From Coriolopsis trogii (taxonomy: Eukaryota > Basidiomycota > Agaricomycetes > Polyporales > Polyporaceae), in contig JAHYIO010000031.1 in the NCBI GenBank assembly GCA_020543525.1, positions 2,604,001 to 2,668,000 on the forward strand: a DNA stretch of 64,000 nucleotides. Reading direction: 5' to 3'. The notes beneath the pieces are model-generated. The model ran no database searches. It was not told where the DNA came from and worked only from the letters and a program-made list of their open reading frames with translations. Shown one piece after another: positions 12,073 through 24,552 of the stretch. The stretch's first letter is position 1; each line of letters opens with the position of its first letter. Position numbers and translations under genes: made by a program.

Positions 12073-13073
12073 ATGTATCATCTCCTGAAAGGCCTTCATG
12101 AATATTTGACAAGGTATGCACAACTGCTTGCGGTGCTATTTTACTGGGCTCTCATTTCTCAGAAAGGAGGAGTTCTCAGTTATCATCATCGGGCTAGACG
12201 GAGCGGGAAAGACGGTTCGTCAGTCTAGCTGTAAGAGCGTGCCCCACAACTCATATTGTCGCGCAGACTCTACTTGAGAAGATTAAGACACTGTACACTG
12301 ATACCCCGGGCTTGGCTCCGGACAAGATTGCGCCAACAGTCGGTCAGAACAGTGGGTGACGCATAGACATGCTAGACGTAGGTCAAGTCTAATCGACCCA
12401 TTTGATGATAGTGGGCAAGATCACCCTACCGTCAACGATTTTGAAATTTTGGGATCTTGGTGGTCAACGGGGGATACGCTCTATATGGCACCGATATTAT
12501 GACGACTGTCATGCGGTTGTGTTCGTCATTGACGCAGAAGACAGGGAACGATTGAGCGAGGGATGGGAGGTGTTTGGTATGCCGGTTCCTCACTCTTACC
12601 TCTGATGAAGATTATTAACGGTGAGCAAGGAACATAAGACTCTGTCCTGTCCGCCCCTCAGATTCTCGGAGTGCCCCTCCTACTGCTCGCGAACAAGCAA
12701 GACAGTCCGCAGAGCCTATCTGTAGAGGAAATACGAAACGACTACGAAGATTGGCATAGGCGGAAGCTGGAGAGTGCGCGGAGGAGCTATGGCGAGGACG
12801 CAGAAATGCAGCACCGGTCTGAGCGCATCGCTAGTCTCGATGTTATGGGCGTGTCTGCACTGGAAGGGTGAGTCTCTTGGAACTGTTTCCCTTTCCGAAC
12901 TCCACTCAACCCCTGTGTATGCAGGACTGGTGTGCGCGCAGCGGTCGACTGGCTGTTCATAAGAGTACAAAATAGTCGACGCCGGTAGGTCCATTCGCGA
13001 TTATTCCCTCTGGTATCCCGACGGGTTATTGCTGACTACGCGGTCCAGAGACGAACAAAGCGACAGTCGATAG
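12073..13073 (+). CDS. ARL3: Arf-like small GTPase, Arl3/ARFRP1 type
   Basis: Exons 12073-12113, 12163-12214, 12267-12351, 12412-12576, 12639-12867, 12925-12984 and 13049-13073 give 218 aa. G motifs are GLDGAGKTT (P-loop), PTVGQN (switch I threonine), WDLGGQ (switch II), LANKQD (base recognition) and VSALEG. The N-terminus begins MYHLLKGL without Gly2. That is the hallmark of yeast Arl3 and mammalian ARFRP1, which are N-acetylated on Met followed by an aromatic residue instead of myristoylated and bind the Golgi membrane through Sys1. Its known role is late-Golgi trafficking upstream of Arl1 and GRIP golgins. A charged insertion around residues 155-185 is longer than in yeast. It is head-to-head with VMA16 and followed 251 bp later by the CLC gene on the same strand. 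Confidence 0.93.
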
Positions 13074-13324
13074 TTTGGTACTTTGGTAGCTTATCTCGTA
13101 TTGATGTCCGTGTCTTTACACACCCATATTTCTCGTGTGATGCTTGCCGATGTTCTCGGGCCGGCGACTTGGACGCGACTCGCGGGTTCTCAGGCAGTCG
13201 TTGCTTGACGCCGCCGTCACTGGCAGTCGTAGAGTTGTGAAGCCGTACTATAGCTCATCTCGAACTCTACCGTCTCTATCCTGGTCGACATATCACGACC
13301 TCTATACATGCTTGCTACGCGTTG

Positions 13325-16300
13325 ATGTCTCGTGAATCTTTCACGGATTACCATGGCTTGAGGCAGAATAGCCGAGACGAAGAGTTGGAACAAGCCCAGT
13401 GCGTAATGCTAGCAGACAATACAGCCCCTTTCCTGACCCGAAATCAGACGCTATGAGGACTTCACAACGATAGGTCCGCTCCCAACCATCTTCCGAATGG
13501 CCTGTTGCTTAATCAGGCTCGTCAGACTGGATCCAGGACTCCATAATCGAGCGAAATCGACGATTGAGAGCGGCAAGAAGGTCATATACACCCCATCGGG
13601 GACCCCGTGGAGAGGTTACAGTAGCATGGATATGGTCTCGTCTCCTCATGATTGCGCACGCCGGACAAAGCTGGTTTGTGGTCAGTCTAGTCGGTGAGTG
13701 CAATATCCGACCCTCTTCTCTTCTCTATGCACCCCCTGCCTCGATTCGGCTTCCCAAGCTATGGGCGGCCTGTTCTGGCGACACACGGCTCATCAGGAAT
13801 GGGTTTGCTCTCTTTGCCAGGTATATGCATAGGGGTCAACGCGGCTCTCATTTCTATTGCGACCGAATGGCTCTCGGACATCAAGATGGGCTACTGCTCG
13901 GACGGCTGGTGGCTGAACCAACAGTTTTGCTGCTGGGAGATTGAGGGCGGCTCCGAGGATTCATGCGACGCGTGGCATCAATGGAGCGACGTTATGCCCG
14001 CGCGCTGGGCTATCTACGTGCTGTTCGCGGTGCGTCAATCCTTTCTCGCTCCGTTCTCTGTGCAATGCTCATGCGGAGACGCCCATGCAGGCTGCGTTCT
14101 CCTTTGTAGCTGCGCACTTAGTGCGCTCGTTGGCCAAGTATGCGGCAGGTTCCGGGATATCAGAGATCAAATGCATAATTGCTGGATTCATCATGAAGGG
14201 CTTCTTGGGTTTCTGGACTTTCTTCATCAAGAGCATGACATTGGTGCGTCAAATACTGCCCTCGCGTATAGTGCATTCCGTTCACCATCGAGAGGGGTCG
14301 TGTAGCCACTTGTAATTGCTTCAGGCCTGTCAGTAGGGAAGGAAGGACCATCGGTACATGTCGCTTGCTGCATCGGGAACCTTGTCGCTAGCATGTTCAA
14401 AGGCTTTTCGAGAAGTCAAGGTGCGCGCTGCATCTAATTCTGATGCTATTACGTTCGCTCTCTAACTTCGTCGTTGTCCAGTGAAGATGCGAGAGATATT
14501 GACGGCGTCGAGTGCTGCTGGGGTAGCAGTAGCGTTCGGCTCGCCAATCGGAGGTGTGCTCTTCTCCATTGAGGTATGATATCCCATCGCAGTCACAAGG
14601 GCCTTCTTCGCTGAAGGAGGTGTGTCAGGAAATGAGCAGTGTCTTCAGTATCAAGACTATGTGGAGGAGCTTCTTTTGCGCGTTAGTCGCGACCGTCACC
14701 CTTTCCGTATGTTTTCTATATGATGCGCATGGTGCAGTGACTCACATACGTGACAGGCGATGAACCCTTATCGCAGCGGCAAGCTTGTGCTGTTCCAAGT
14801 TACATATGATCGAGATTGGCATTTCTTTGAGATCATGTTCTTCATCATCCTTGGCGTCTTTGGAGTGAGCATGACACCCTCCTCTTATGGAATGCAGCAG
14901 CTGACCCTACAGACTAGGGTCTCTACGGAGCCTTCGTCGTGAAATTCAACCTAAAAGTCGCCGCCTTTCGCAAACGGTACCTTGGGAATCACGCCATCGC
15001 AGAAGCTGTCACACTGGCCACTGTTACAGCCATGATTGGCTGGTTCAACCACTTCTTGCGGATTGACATGACGGAGAGCATGGCGATTCTTTTCCGAGAG
15101 TGCGATGGTGCAAGTGACTATGACCATATCTGCCAGTACGTCCTCTGTCTTGAGATGGTGAGGGTGGGTGCATCGACTTACGTCCACACTGTAGAACGGC
15201 ATATCAATGGTCTATGGTCAATTCACTCTTCCTCGCTACTGTCTTGCGCATAGGCCTGGTCGTCATCTCTTATGGTTGTAAGGTTCCCGCGGGTATCTTC
15301 GTTCCGTCCATGGCCATTGGTGCTACATTCGGGCGGATGCTTGGCATCATGGTGAAAGCGGTCTACCGGTACGTTCTATTCGTATTCTTCATTGCCTGTA
15401 GGCTCGATGCGACTGACACATCATTTAGTGCATATCCTACCTCTGGCATCTTCGCGGTCTGCCCTCCCGATGCCCCTTGTATTACGCCCGGGACATATGC
15501 ACTCCTTGGTGCCGCCGCGGCACTGAGGTGCGTCAGTCTCAGTCTATTGTGAATGCTTGTTCTCATCTTATTCGTGGATTCTCAGTGGCGTGATGAGACT
15601 CACTGTTACCGTCGTTGTCATCATGTTCGAGCTCACCGGCGCTCTGACTTACATTCTGCCTACAATGGTACGTACCCGCCAGCCGAAGTGTTTCGGGTTG
15701 ATTCTGAAAAATGATGGCCACAGATCGTCTTGCTGGTTACGAAAGCCGTCGGCGACTTCCTGGGCACCACAGGTATCGCGGACGAGATGATACGCTTCAA
15801 CGGGTATCCATTTCTGGAGAAGGACGATCATGCGTATAATGTCCCAGGTAGATCCATCGCTATCCTCTCGTTTCTCGTTTAGGCGACTGCTCATCCGTGT
15901 ACGTAGTTTCGCGAGTTATGCGGACAGATCTGCAGACACTACCGGTGACCGGACTGACTGTCAAAGGCATAGGTGGGTCCCCTCGTTTATTTATATACCT
16001 TTCTTCGCAGCACTTATCAATGTGACTGAACTGGATATATGCATGCTCAGAGGATATCATTGCAAGGACGGACGTGAAGGGATTCCCGATTATCTCTGTG
16101 GACGATCGGCGAATTCTCATGGGATTCATAGACCGCACTGAGTTACGATACGTTCTGGGTGCGTACGCATGCGTTTGATAATAGTCGCTTTCCTGCTCAT
16201 GGTCCTCCGCACTCAGACAAAGCGACAAATGTGCAGGACGTCCGGCCAGACACCCCAGTGTCATTTGCGTCGGACTCAGATGACCACGAAGAAGTCGAGT

Positions 16301-16815
16301 TCTCTGAGATTGCCGCGGGGCCTGCTGTGGGGATCGATGAAGACATCTCAATGGAGATCATGGAGACCACTGCGACGACTGATGTCCTCAAGATGTGGCC
16401 CTGGGTGAATCAGGTGCGCTCTGTGTTGCGCAACAGGCGTGCGCCAGATTCATACTGATATCATATACGTTCTCAAGGCCCCACTCACGGTGTCTCCACA
16501 GCTACCGCTCGAGATTGTCATGCAGATGTTCAAGCGAATGGGGTGAGTGCCTGATGATTCATAATCCGTGGCAACATATTCTCATAATGCGTGCGGGATA
16601 GACCTCGCGTGATCCTTGTTGAGAATTACGGCTCCTTGATAGGTCTAGTGACGGTGAAGGATGTCCTTCGATTCACCATGGCAGAGCACCACGAGCCGCA
16701 GTCGCCATGGAGTGATCAGCATCTCGACGGTCTCGTCGACGAGGCGCGGATGCTCACGAGCAGTCTAGCGGACGACTTGTGGGCGTGGTGTCGACGGGTG
16801 TTTCGAAGGTCGTAA
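13325..16815 (+). CDS. CLC-family chloride channel / Cl-/H+ exchanger (Gef1-like)
   Basis: Nineteen exons keep phase and give 789 aa: 13325-13398, 13448-13473, 13526-13693, 13821-14029, 14091-14243, 14306-14420, 14482-14573, 14629-14706, 14757-14864, 14918-15135, 15195-15368, 15429-15527, 15586-15667, 15724-15847, 15907-15972, 16051-16158, 16217-16413, 16478-16542, 16602-16815. Filter motifs are GSGIS (about 179-183; family consensus GSGIP), VGKEGP with the gating Glu near 223, and the GTYALLG tyrosine near 495. The pair Glu279-Glu280, split by an intron, supplies the proton-glutamate position, so an exchanger is more likely than a pure channel. Two C-terminal CBS domains follow (about 575-631 and 700-750) with an acidic linker between them. 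The extracellular loop after the first helix is Cys-rich. Yeast Gef1 acts in Golgi and vacuole; a similar place is inferred. Confidence 0.93.
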
Positions 16816-17140
16816 TTTATTGGGAAAGTCGTACAGTCATATATACACTCGTATCTCGTTAGAATACATCAGAGCGTTCGTTAAAATTGTTCAGTCTCTA
16901 TTAATACAGGTCGTGACAAACGTGGTGTTGTCGTGAGAAGCGAAATGTACATGTCGCCAGGGAGGAATTCTTTTTGGTCTTTTGTGGTTGTTTGTCAGCT
17001 CAGATCGCTCTAAACGTTGGAGCAGGAGCAGCTCGCGTCTAGAAGCCCCAGTGAGCCTAGAATTCGAATGTATGGAAATAGCCAAGCGTGCTTACCGAAT
17101 ATCTAGTATTGCAAAACACAGAGCACGCGATAGGTGAGGC
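16816..17140. other. Convergent intergenic, nothing recognised
   Basis: AT-richer 3' flank shared by the CLC gene (+) and the Ser-rich gene (-). It probably holds both 3' UTRs. No frame with recognisable content. Confidence 0.5.
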
Positions 17141-18548
17141 CTATTGACGGTGTGGAGTAGACGAGGTGCGAAGCGATGTCGGTGTGCGCGTGCTGTATAC
17201 TCGTTGTCCGTGTCCGTCCTGACTGGCTGGCCTGCTCGCACGACTGCTCCCTGTCCCCGAGCGCCGCCCGGGACTTTCGAGGCTTCCACGACCATGGTGC
17301 TGGCTTGAACTCGTCCCGCTCCGGGTGAGCTGTGTTGACCTGCGCGAGGCAGATGCGGAAGAGCGCGAGAGGCTGGTGGTCGTTTGGATCGTGCTGCGAC
17401 GCTCGGGAGCTCGTCTGCTTGGTCGGGGAAAGCCGTCGGAGCCCAGGGAGTAGGCGAGAGAGTCTGTTGGTGAGTAGCCGGAGACTAGGGGGCCCTCGTC
17501 AGCATGGGTTGTAAATACCGCAAAGGCAAGGGGTAACGTACCTGGAGACATGCGAACAGGAGAGAACTGGGCCAGAGGCATATCAAGGCTCAGTATGCTG
17601 CCTGTATCACCGATGAGTTCAATCTGTGCGTGAGCGTCAGTAGACGGCCGAAGCTCACCTGGTGTCTTGGGTGTTCCTGTGGACATACGCAAGGTCGCTG
17701 GGCGTGGTGATGACCTAAAACCAAGGTCCAGCTGTAGGGCGTTGTATGGCGCCTGAGGACTTGGAGTCCAAGTTACAGGTCCCGCGCGTGTTTGGACTGA
17801 TGGAAGCCCGCACGGTGAGTTCGATTCAACCTTATGTGAATAGGGCACGTACTCATGTTCAATGGTTCGTCGTGGCGGGTTGATACACGGGAGAGGGAAT
17901 GTTGGGCACTACCCCTGGCCGAACCATGGGATTGCTGGCTTGAGACATGTGTGCTTGCTGGTGTACTCCCGCGTGAAACATTCGCTGAGTGGGAGCTCGA
18001 GCTGTGAGAGCGCGCATGCGGGCTGGCCAGTGAGACATGTGGTGAGTTTTTGCGTGCTTGCTGTAGTGGGAGTGAGCATGCTGCACCTCGCCAGATGGGG
18101 GAAAGAGATAACTCACTGCAGCCATGACGCGTACCCTGCTAGCGTTGGTACGGAAGGTCTCAGCACGAGAGATAGCGTCAATCTCGGCTTTCCTTGATCC
18201 TGCGTAGTCTGTGAATTTCCCTAAGCTTTCTCGTTCACTACGGAGTCTAATGTAGGACTTGAGCGGCAGGCATCGAGCAATGTACATGGAAACTTACCTG
18301 TCGAGGTGACCTTGGACGTCAAGGCGCTTTCCACGTGTCAGAACGTGTTGACACTCCTGAAAGATATCAAAAGCCTCCGCCATGTGCGCATCGCCATCTC
18401 GGAGTCGGTCGTTGTACTCGGTCTTTCTGTAGTGCTGGGGCCGGAGACGAGCCAGGATTCTAGAGGAAAGTCGGTCTCTCGAGATGATAGCAGAGCCAAA
18501 GCAATTAAGAGGCGCCTGCGCCGGAGATAAATCGATACCGTAACTCAT
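17141..18548 (-). CDS. Unrecognised protein with helical N-terminus and Ser/His-rich tail
   Basis: Exons 18548-18298, 18246-18117, 18060-17853, 17796-17542 and 17484-17141 keep phase and give about 395 aa. I do not recognise a family. Residues about 40-127 are charged and probably helical, with YNDRLRDGDAHM, FDIFQECQHVL, GKFTDYAGSRKAEID and FRTNASRVRV. The remainder is low complexity: Ser/His-rich, then Pro/Ser-rich, then a tail of Ser, Arg, Thr and Gln, typical of disordered regulatory proteins. The coding nature rests on a consistent frame across four canonical introns and on absence of stops. The start is uncertain, because the frame is open upstream to 18773 and another ATG could be used. 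It might be a scaffold or signalling adaptor; this is only a guess from composition. Confidence 0.6.
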
Positions 18549-19215
18549 GCTGTCGACAAGCTGAGTAGGAAGCGGGTGGGAGATGAATGTGGGGATCCTG
18601 GGAGTTGTAACATACTCACACCGTTGCTTTATACGCCTCGTGCTACACATCAACGAGAAGCAGAAACGAGTCCGGGCCCGAGCGGAGGCACGACTCCTAG
18701 GCAGGCATTGTGTTGTGCAAGCGACATGGATACGAAAAGTCCATCTGGTATTGTCCGTATTCGTGTATCCCAAAGAGTATCAATGACAGACAAGGCCGAC
18801 CTGTACGAGAGAAGTTTGACATAGTGTGAGGAAGCGATAATAAACAATTGCAGGGTGAGATTCTGATGGGCGGAGTATAAGGCTCGTCACAGTTGGGAAG
18901 TTGGAAGAGCCCCGAAGCGCCTATTTTGCGAGTGTATGTTCGTGTGGGTCCACCACGGCGTCTCCTTTACAATTGGGCTCTTCACCCTGAAGTACGATGG
19001 ATTGCAACCGCTCCCACCGCTGACACCTCAGAACATTGGAATACAAGTCTTATTATTATGTTGTCCTTGCTACTTGACATTGTGACAAATGGTGGAAGAA
19101 GTGGCAGCACGAAGGAGAACGTGTGTTACGGCAAAAAATGCGAACAAGATAGAATTCCAGTTGTTGCTTTGTAGGAGAAGGAAAACGTATATCGTCAACA
19201 AATTCAAGTCAAAAA
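18549..19215. other. Intergenic, possible upstream coding frame
   Basis: The minus-strand frame of the preceding gene stays open to 18773, so part of this stretch could encode a longer N-terminus. Beyond that nothing is recognised. Confidence 0.4.
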
Positions 19216-19306
19216 CGACACCAGCAGGATTTGAACCTGCGCTCCCAGAGGGAAACAGATAATCACCAGTTCGAATCTGTCGCCTTAACCACTCGGCCAT
19301 AGTGTC
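19216..19306 (-). tRNA. tRNA-Ser(CGA) with 9-nt intron
   Basis: Read on the minus strand, the seven base pairs GACACTA/TGGTGTC form the acceptor stem with discriminator G, as in serine tRNAs. The D-arm is GGCCGAGTGGTTAAGGC. The anticodon stem ACAGA/TCTGT encloses TT-CGA-A, followed by the intron 19269-19261 and then A. A long variable arm with a CCC/GGG stem (type II) and a T-arm GCAGG/CCTGC with loop TTCAAAT complete it. The anticodon CGA (19273-19271) reads UCG. The intron lies one base 3' of the anticodon, the usual place for nuclear tRNA introns removed by the tRNA splicing endonuclease. Confidence 0.93.
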
Positions 19307-20064
19307 TTATATCGTACATTCTAATTAAAGACTGATTGCTGGCAAGCAAAAGGCGCCGCTCAAGGCATTGGATTGAACGACTCCAGCCATCAACTTGCCG
19401 CGAAGGTATTCAAGTTCGCATGCGACATTGACATGTACTCGAAGCCAACATCCGCCTCCACCGGGTATAGCCGTAGTGTACACCCTGAGGGTGGCGGACT
19501 CGGGACAGGCAGTCCGTCTAAGCACTACGCGGTAGGGAACTTGGCGTCTGTCAATAATGTTATCTCCCGTAGCTAGGCTGCCTAGGCAGACCTTACGGAC
19601 CTCCGAGTCTTTGACGATTGACGATGCATGAGCGCTTGCACATCATTCAAGTGCATACGTCCTGCATGAATCTATATGCAGAAGAGTTTGCCTGGGCATA
19701 TATTAGGACGCACATCTCTGTGTTGTCTGAACCGAGATACGTGGCGAGGAACGCGGTCGAGGCATTTTTGGAATCTTCAGCATTCATTAGATTGACTTCG
19801 TGCGCTCAGCGCTCCGAGCAAACTCAGTTTCGCAAGCAGCTGCATATACTTATGCATGATTTGTAGCGATGAGTATATTATCGCACTCATCGTGAACGAA
19901 AGAGAATGCAAAGCAAGTATCACGATTTTCTGGATCTTCACTCACTTAGCCGTCATAGAGTTGAGTTGAGCTTCGCTGGACATTCACACGATGCTCTCTG
20001 AAGATGATGTCCCTGATATAAATATGAATACAGCAACAGATTACGAACGTCATACCCATCAGTA
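19307..20064. other. Intergenic, nothing recognised
   Basis: 758 bp between the tRNA and the 3' end of the mevalonate decarboxylase gene. Only short, unsupported frames occur. Confidence 0.5.
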
Positions 20065-21373
20065 TCACGCCTTCGACGGCAAGCCATCCGTGCCAAGGAG
20101 GGCTTCTTCAGCTCCCAGCTTCCGAGGGCCATCACCAACACGGGTGTGAATGAGCCCTTTCACTGCACCGACGCCGAATGGCTTGGCGACAGCCTCGTTG
20201 AATCCCTCCACCACCTTGCCCTGCGCCCCCGAAGCACCGAACAGACCGAACGGATCCTTGAACGCGTTCGCCTGGGGGAAGTACTTGACGACGAGCTCGA
20301 CAATCTCCTTGATGTTCTCTTTCGGGGCGTAGATGACCGCGTTCGGGCCTGCATCGTACGTGTACGCAGCCTTGAGCTTCCCGCCGTTCGCGACAGAGAC
20401 ACGGTTGTACTCGACGATAAGGGCAATGATCGCACGGGAGACATCGTTCATATAGAAGATTGGGGGGTCGGTGTCAAGACAAACGGCATGGAACTGGTTC
20501 GAGTCTTGCATCGTGAGGCGCGCGAACGTATCAAAGTCGCGTGCACGAATCGCCTCCGAGATCGCTGCCATGCGCGCGGGGACAACGTGCTTGATGCGAT
20601 GTTGGAGGAGAGGGGACGTCTCGACGGTGAGCTGCATGCCTGCAGTGGAGGAAGTGCCTTTCTTCTCGTCGTTCACGACGCAGATGAGGGCGTGGATGTC
20701 TGGCCAGTGCTCGCGCGGGGCAATCTCCACTGCGTACGAGTCGAGGCCGTCCTCACGTTCGCCCATCTGCCATGCCACAAAGCCGCCAAAAAGTGAGCGA
20801 CAGGCAGAGCCGGATCCTTGACGCGCAATGACTGAGAGGCGAGAGGCATCGGCGGGCAGCTCGTAGAGCGCAGCGAGTGACGCAACAAGTGCCGCAAACC
20901 CTGCGGCAGATGAAGCTAGGCCAGCCGCGGTAGGGAAGTTGTTGCGGGAGCAGATGTGGACACGGTACGAAGAGATCTTCGACGGGTCAGCACTAGACCC
21001 TACGACGCACATGAAAGAGGGATGCTCACCTTCGGCAGACTGGGATTACTATCTTCCAACTCCTTGCGAAGGCCCTTCATCTCCTTGATGCATGTGGCGA
21101 GTCTGCCACCATCCTTAATCACCTCCTCGTCCCCGTTCAGCCAGAGCCTGTCCTTCTCGAAAGACGGGTCTGCGCGAGATGTCGTCGTCGCCCGTAGATG
21201 ATCCTGATCGAGCGTCACGGATAACGAGGAGTTGGTAGGGAGAATGAGCTTGGTGTCGCGCTTGCCCCAATACCTGGAGGAGGTCAATATCGTGCAGATC
21301 GGGAGGTATGGAGAACCCACTTAATGCAAGCAATGTTAACGGGGGCTGATGCGGTGGCCTGGTAGACAGTCAT
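20065..21373 (-). CDS. MVD1/ERG19: Diphosphomevalonate decarboxylase
   Basis: Exons 21373-21321, 21273-21030 and 20976-20065 give 402 aa (yeast Erg19 is 396). A GHMP-family enzyme, it phosphorylates and decarboxylates mevalonate diphosphate with ATP to give isopentenyl diphosphate, the last step of the mevalonate pathway, in the cytosol. Visible are the N-terminal SAPVNIACIKYWGKRD block, the phosphate-binding loop NNFPTAAGLASSAAG (about 111-125), SGSACRSLFGGF, and the catalytic Asp in AYTYDAGPNAV (about residue 305). The start is the only ATG before the invariant ATASAPVNIA. A long open frame on the opposite strand (20146-20796) is only the mirror of this exon. The pathway feeds sterols, dolichol and terpenes, including any made by the cyclase at 8-9 kb. 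Confidence 0.97.
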
Positions 21374-21956
21374 GGCGGTAGTTGGAGGATATTGGGCAAG
21401 AAAGAGGAGAGCGAGAAGGGGTTTAAGTAGCAAGGAGGACTCATTGCACGATGTCTCGAAATCTTGGAATCGTACGGCTTGTATGTAGCACCTGCCTAAT
21501 TGGGCACCGGAAATCATCTCCTTTCAATTTACGCATTCCTCGGAGGAGCGCGCGCGCAACAAGACGCTCCCGGTGCGACGATGCTTGTCATGGTTTGTGA
21601 ATACATCGCAGAGTTACGACTAATAGTAGTCTTCTGCGATCCGCGTTGTCGTGACAGTACTAGTGAGGATCAGGGGAGTCAGCAGAGGCGAGAGAGGAAC
21701 ATCGGAGGAGAGCTCGGACATCCGGACTGGGGCATTCGCTTAGTAAGCGGGAGCGCCGACCATAGCTGTGCTCGTCATCCTTCAGAACGACAAACACTCC
21801 ACGCTCGCTGTTCTTCACGACGACTACGACCATCCGGACGACCTCCCGCTTTTCTCCCTGTTTCTATAGTCGGTCTCTCCCCTCTTTCCCCCTCACACTC
21901 TTCTCCTCCTTGTCCCCCCTTTCTTTCTCAGAGTGGCGACTCTCACCGCCAATGCC
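21374..21956. promoter_or_regulatory. Divergent promoter region, ERG19/CCR4
   Basis: 583 bp separate the two start codons. The CCR4-proximal 150 bp is strongly pyrimidine-rich (CT-rich runs ending at 21930), as is common just upstream of transcription starts and in 5' UTRs of highly expressed fungal genes. A non-coding first exon of CCR4 ending at the acceptor-like TTTCTCAG near 21931 is possible. Confidence 0.35.
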
Positions 21957-24552
21957 ATGTATTATCCTCAACAATCTCCGGGCATTGCCCACAAGCTCCC
22001 CACCCATCCTGCCCAGGTCCATGATCAATCGCCATGGGGCAGACATCCGGCCTTTGGTCCGGCTCCCAACGGGCAGCCTCCAACCTCCCCGGCCTATCCT
22101 CTCTTCACCCATGCGAACGGCACAATGACCGCGATACATCAACACCCCCACCAACAACACCTCCCCGGCCCTCTCACACACCATCACCAGAACTCCCTTT
22201 CTCATGCACACTATCAGTCGCCACCCAATGGATCTGCCATGCAAGGGCCTCACGGGATGCTAGGACAAGGAGGTTCACCCGGTGCGATGGGGATGCAGAT
22301 GATGACGCCTCACTGGCAGCAGCAGTTGCTTAAATGCGAGGTACGTCCCAACTCCACACCCTCATGTATTCGCATCCCTTTTGTTTGTTGGTAAACTTCA
22401 GCGCCTTTGACTCTTTACCGTCGTGCCACCCTCTTTCGTATCTCTCTTTCTACTCTCTCCGTCTACTTCAAAGTGTTTGCCGTATCTTTGAATATGCTCC
22501 CATATTCATCCTATCCATTGTTGTAGATGGTTCGTGCCGCAAAATCGCCACACCATCGAGCCAGGGCAAGCGCCATGGCCGCGCGTACAGTCCAGAAGTC
22601 AGCCATTCCAATCACAAACCCCAATGCGATCAAGTTACCTGAGACTAATGGGGCCACGAAAGAGGGTGATGCTGCGAGCATTACCACCTCCCCATCAGCC
22701 AAGTCGCAGGCAGCTTCCGAATCGTCTCCGACAGTCGCTAGTGCCGTGGCCAACCACCCCTCTTCAACCGTTGGTCCCACCTCCCGTCCTTCAGCTCCTA
22801 GGCCTCCCGGGAACAACTGGCAGTCGTTAGACATGGGCGGAGTGGGTATCAAGAACATTCCTTCCACATCCGGACTCTTCGCCTTCACTTTCCTCACCAA
22901 CCTCTTTCTCAATCACAATCAACTCGAGAGCGTTCCCCCTCAGATCTCGAAGCTCACTCACCTCGAGCTACTTGATCTTTCGTGCAATCGCCTGTCCACT
23001 ATTCCACCTGAGCTAGGGCTGCTCACATCCCTCAAAGAGCTGTACCTTTTCGACAACTCGTTGACGACAATTCCTCCAGAACTCGGGACGCTACATCAGC
23101 TCCAAACCCTCGGGATTGAGGGGAACCCGTTGGAACCCTCTCTGAAGCAGATTGTACAGAAGGAGGGCACGACTGCGCTCATCGCCTTCCTACGAGATTC
23201 CTGTCCAATCCCCGTTCCCCCTCCTGAGCGACAATGGAAGCACTTCGTGGGCCAAGCCGAGAGGGACGCCATCTTGTCAGATCCCACGGCGGAGTCCTTC
23301 TCGGTCTTGAGCTACAACATCCTTTGCGAGCGGTGCGCGACGGAGAAGTTGTACGGTTACACTCCGTCGTGGGCATTGTCGTGGGACTATCGGAAGGAGC
23401 TCATCTTCAAAGAGATCGTTGCCCATAACGCAGATTTCGTATGTCTCCAAGAGGTGGATAACGCACAGTACGAGGAATACTTCACGAAGCTTCTGGCCGA
23501 CCACGATTACGAAGGTGTTCACTGGCCCAAAGGACGGTACAGAAATATGACTGAATCCGAGCGGCGCCTTATCGACGGTTGTGCCACGTTCTACAAGGCG
23601 TCGAAGTGAGTAGACTTGCCTTCATCCGCGCCGTCGTGACTAAATCTGTCCCCAAATCAGATATCAACTTGTAGAAAAGCACCTCATCGACTTCAGCCAG
23701 GTGGCAATGACGCGTCCAGATTTCAAGAAAACAGAGGATATGTTCAACCGCGTCCTGACAAAGGACCATATGGCGATCGTGACACTCTTCGAGAATAAGG
23801 AGACGGGTACGCGCATCATCGTAGCCAACGCCCATCTCCATTGGGATCATCAGTATAGGGACGTCAAGCTCATACAGTCCGCTATACTCATGGAGGAGGT
23901 CGAGAAGATCGCGCAGAATTTCGCCAGGTATCCCCCACGCCTTCCCCCCACTCCTTCCTCAGCGGCTTCTTCCACCGCGCCATCGATAGATGGGAACAAT
24001 GCGTCGTCGCGTCCGCCGCCGACCTACTCTGACGGTTACAAAATCCCTATCATTGTCTGTGGTGATTTCAACTCCGTCCCTCAGAGTGGCGTCGTCGACT
24101 TCCTCTCGACCGGATCTGTACCACCTGACCACGAGGATTTCATGTCGTACGAGTACGGGAAGTACACCACAGAGGGTCCCCGCCATCGCCTCGGGCTCAA
24201 GACCGCCTACGCCGGCGCGGACGAGCGGTTGCTGACGAACTACACGCCGGGATTTAAGGGTATGATCGACTACATCTGGTACTCGGCGGGCAACCTCTCC
24301 GTGAATTCGGTCCTTGGTGAGGTCGACCAATCATATCTCGACAAGGTGGTTGGTTTCCCAAATGCACACTTCCCCTCTGAGTACGTCCCCCTGTCATTGC
24401 CGTGTTGTGAGCCCACGCTAATGTCGCCCCACATGTGTTGCCGTACTAGTCACCTGTGCATTGTCGCCAACTTCCGCGTTCGTCCACCCCGAGAAACAGC
24501 ACCTCCCCGACCGCCGCCCGTATTCCCCGAGTCCTCGAGAGCACATGCATAG
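21957..24552 (+). CDS. CCR4: CCR4 poly(A) deadenylase, LRR plus EEP nuclease
   Basis: Exons 21957-22340, 22527-23605, 23661-24380 and 24450-24552 give 761 aa. It is the catalytic 3'-5' exoribonuclease of the cytoplasmic CCR4-NOT complex that shortens mRNA poly(A) tails. Order of parts: a disordered His/Pro/Gln-rich N-terminus (1-125), a conserved SPHHRARASA segment at the start of exon 2, a leucine-rich repeat block (about 245-335, ELYLFDNSLTTIPPELG) that binds the CAF1 subunit in yeast, and the EEP nuclease domain from about 383. Catalytic and metal residues are present: SYNILCE, LQEVDN, HLHWD, CGDFNSVP, MIDYIWY and the SDH triad, which is recreated across intron 3. A Pro/Ser insertion near the metal-binding region (PSSAASSTAPS) is a species feature. 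Assignment is firm. Confidence 0.97.

Noticed and set aside
20146..20796. 216-codon plus-strand open frame
   Set aside because: It lies fully antisense to the third exon of the mevalonate decarboxylase gene and is a compositional mirror of it.
8068..21373. A terpenoid biosynthetic cluster linking the terpene synthase and mevalonate decarboxylase
   Set aside because: They are about 11 kb apart with V-ATPase, Arl3, CLC and tRNA genes between them, and no P450, reductase, transporter or regulator sits next to the cyclase. Ordinary neighbourhood is the simpler view.
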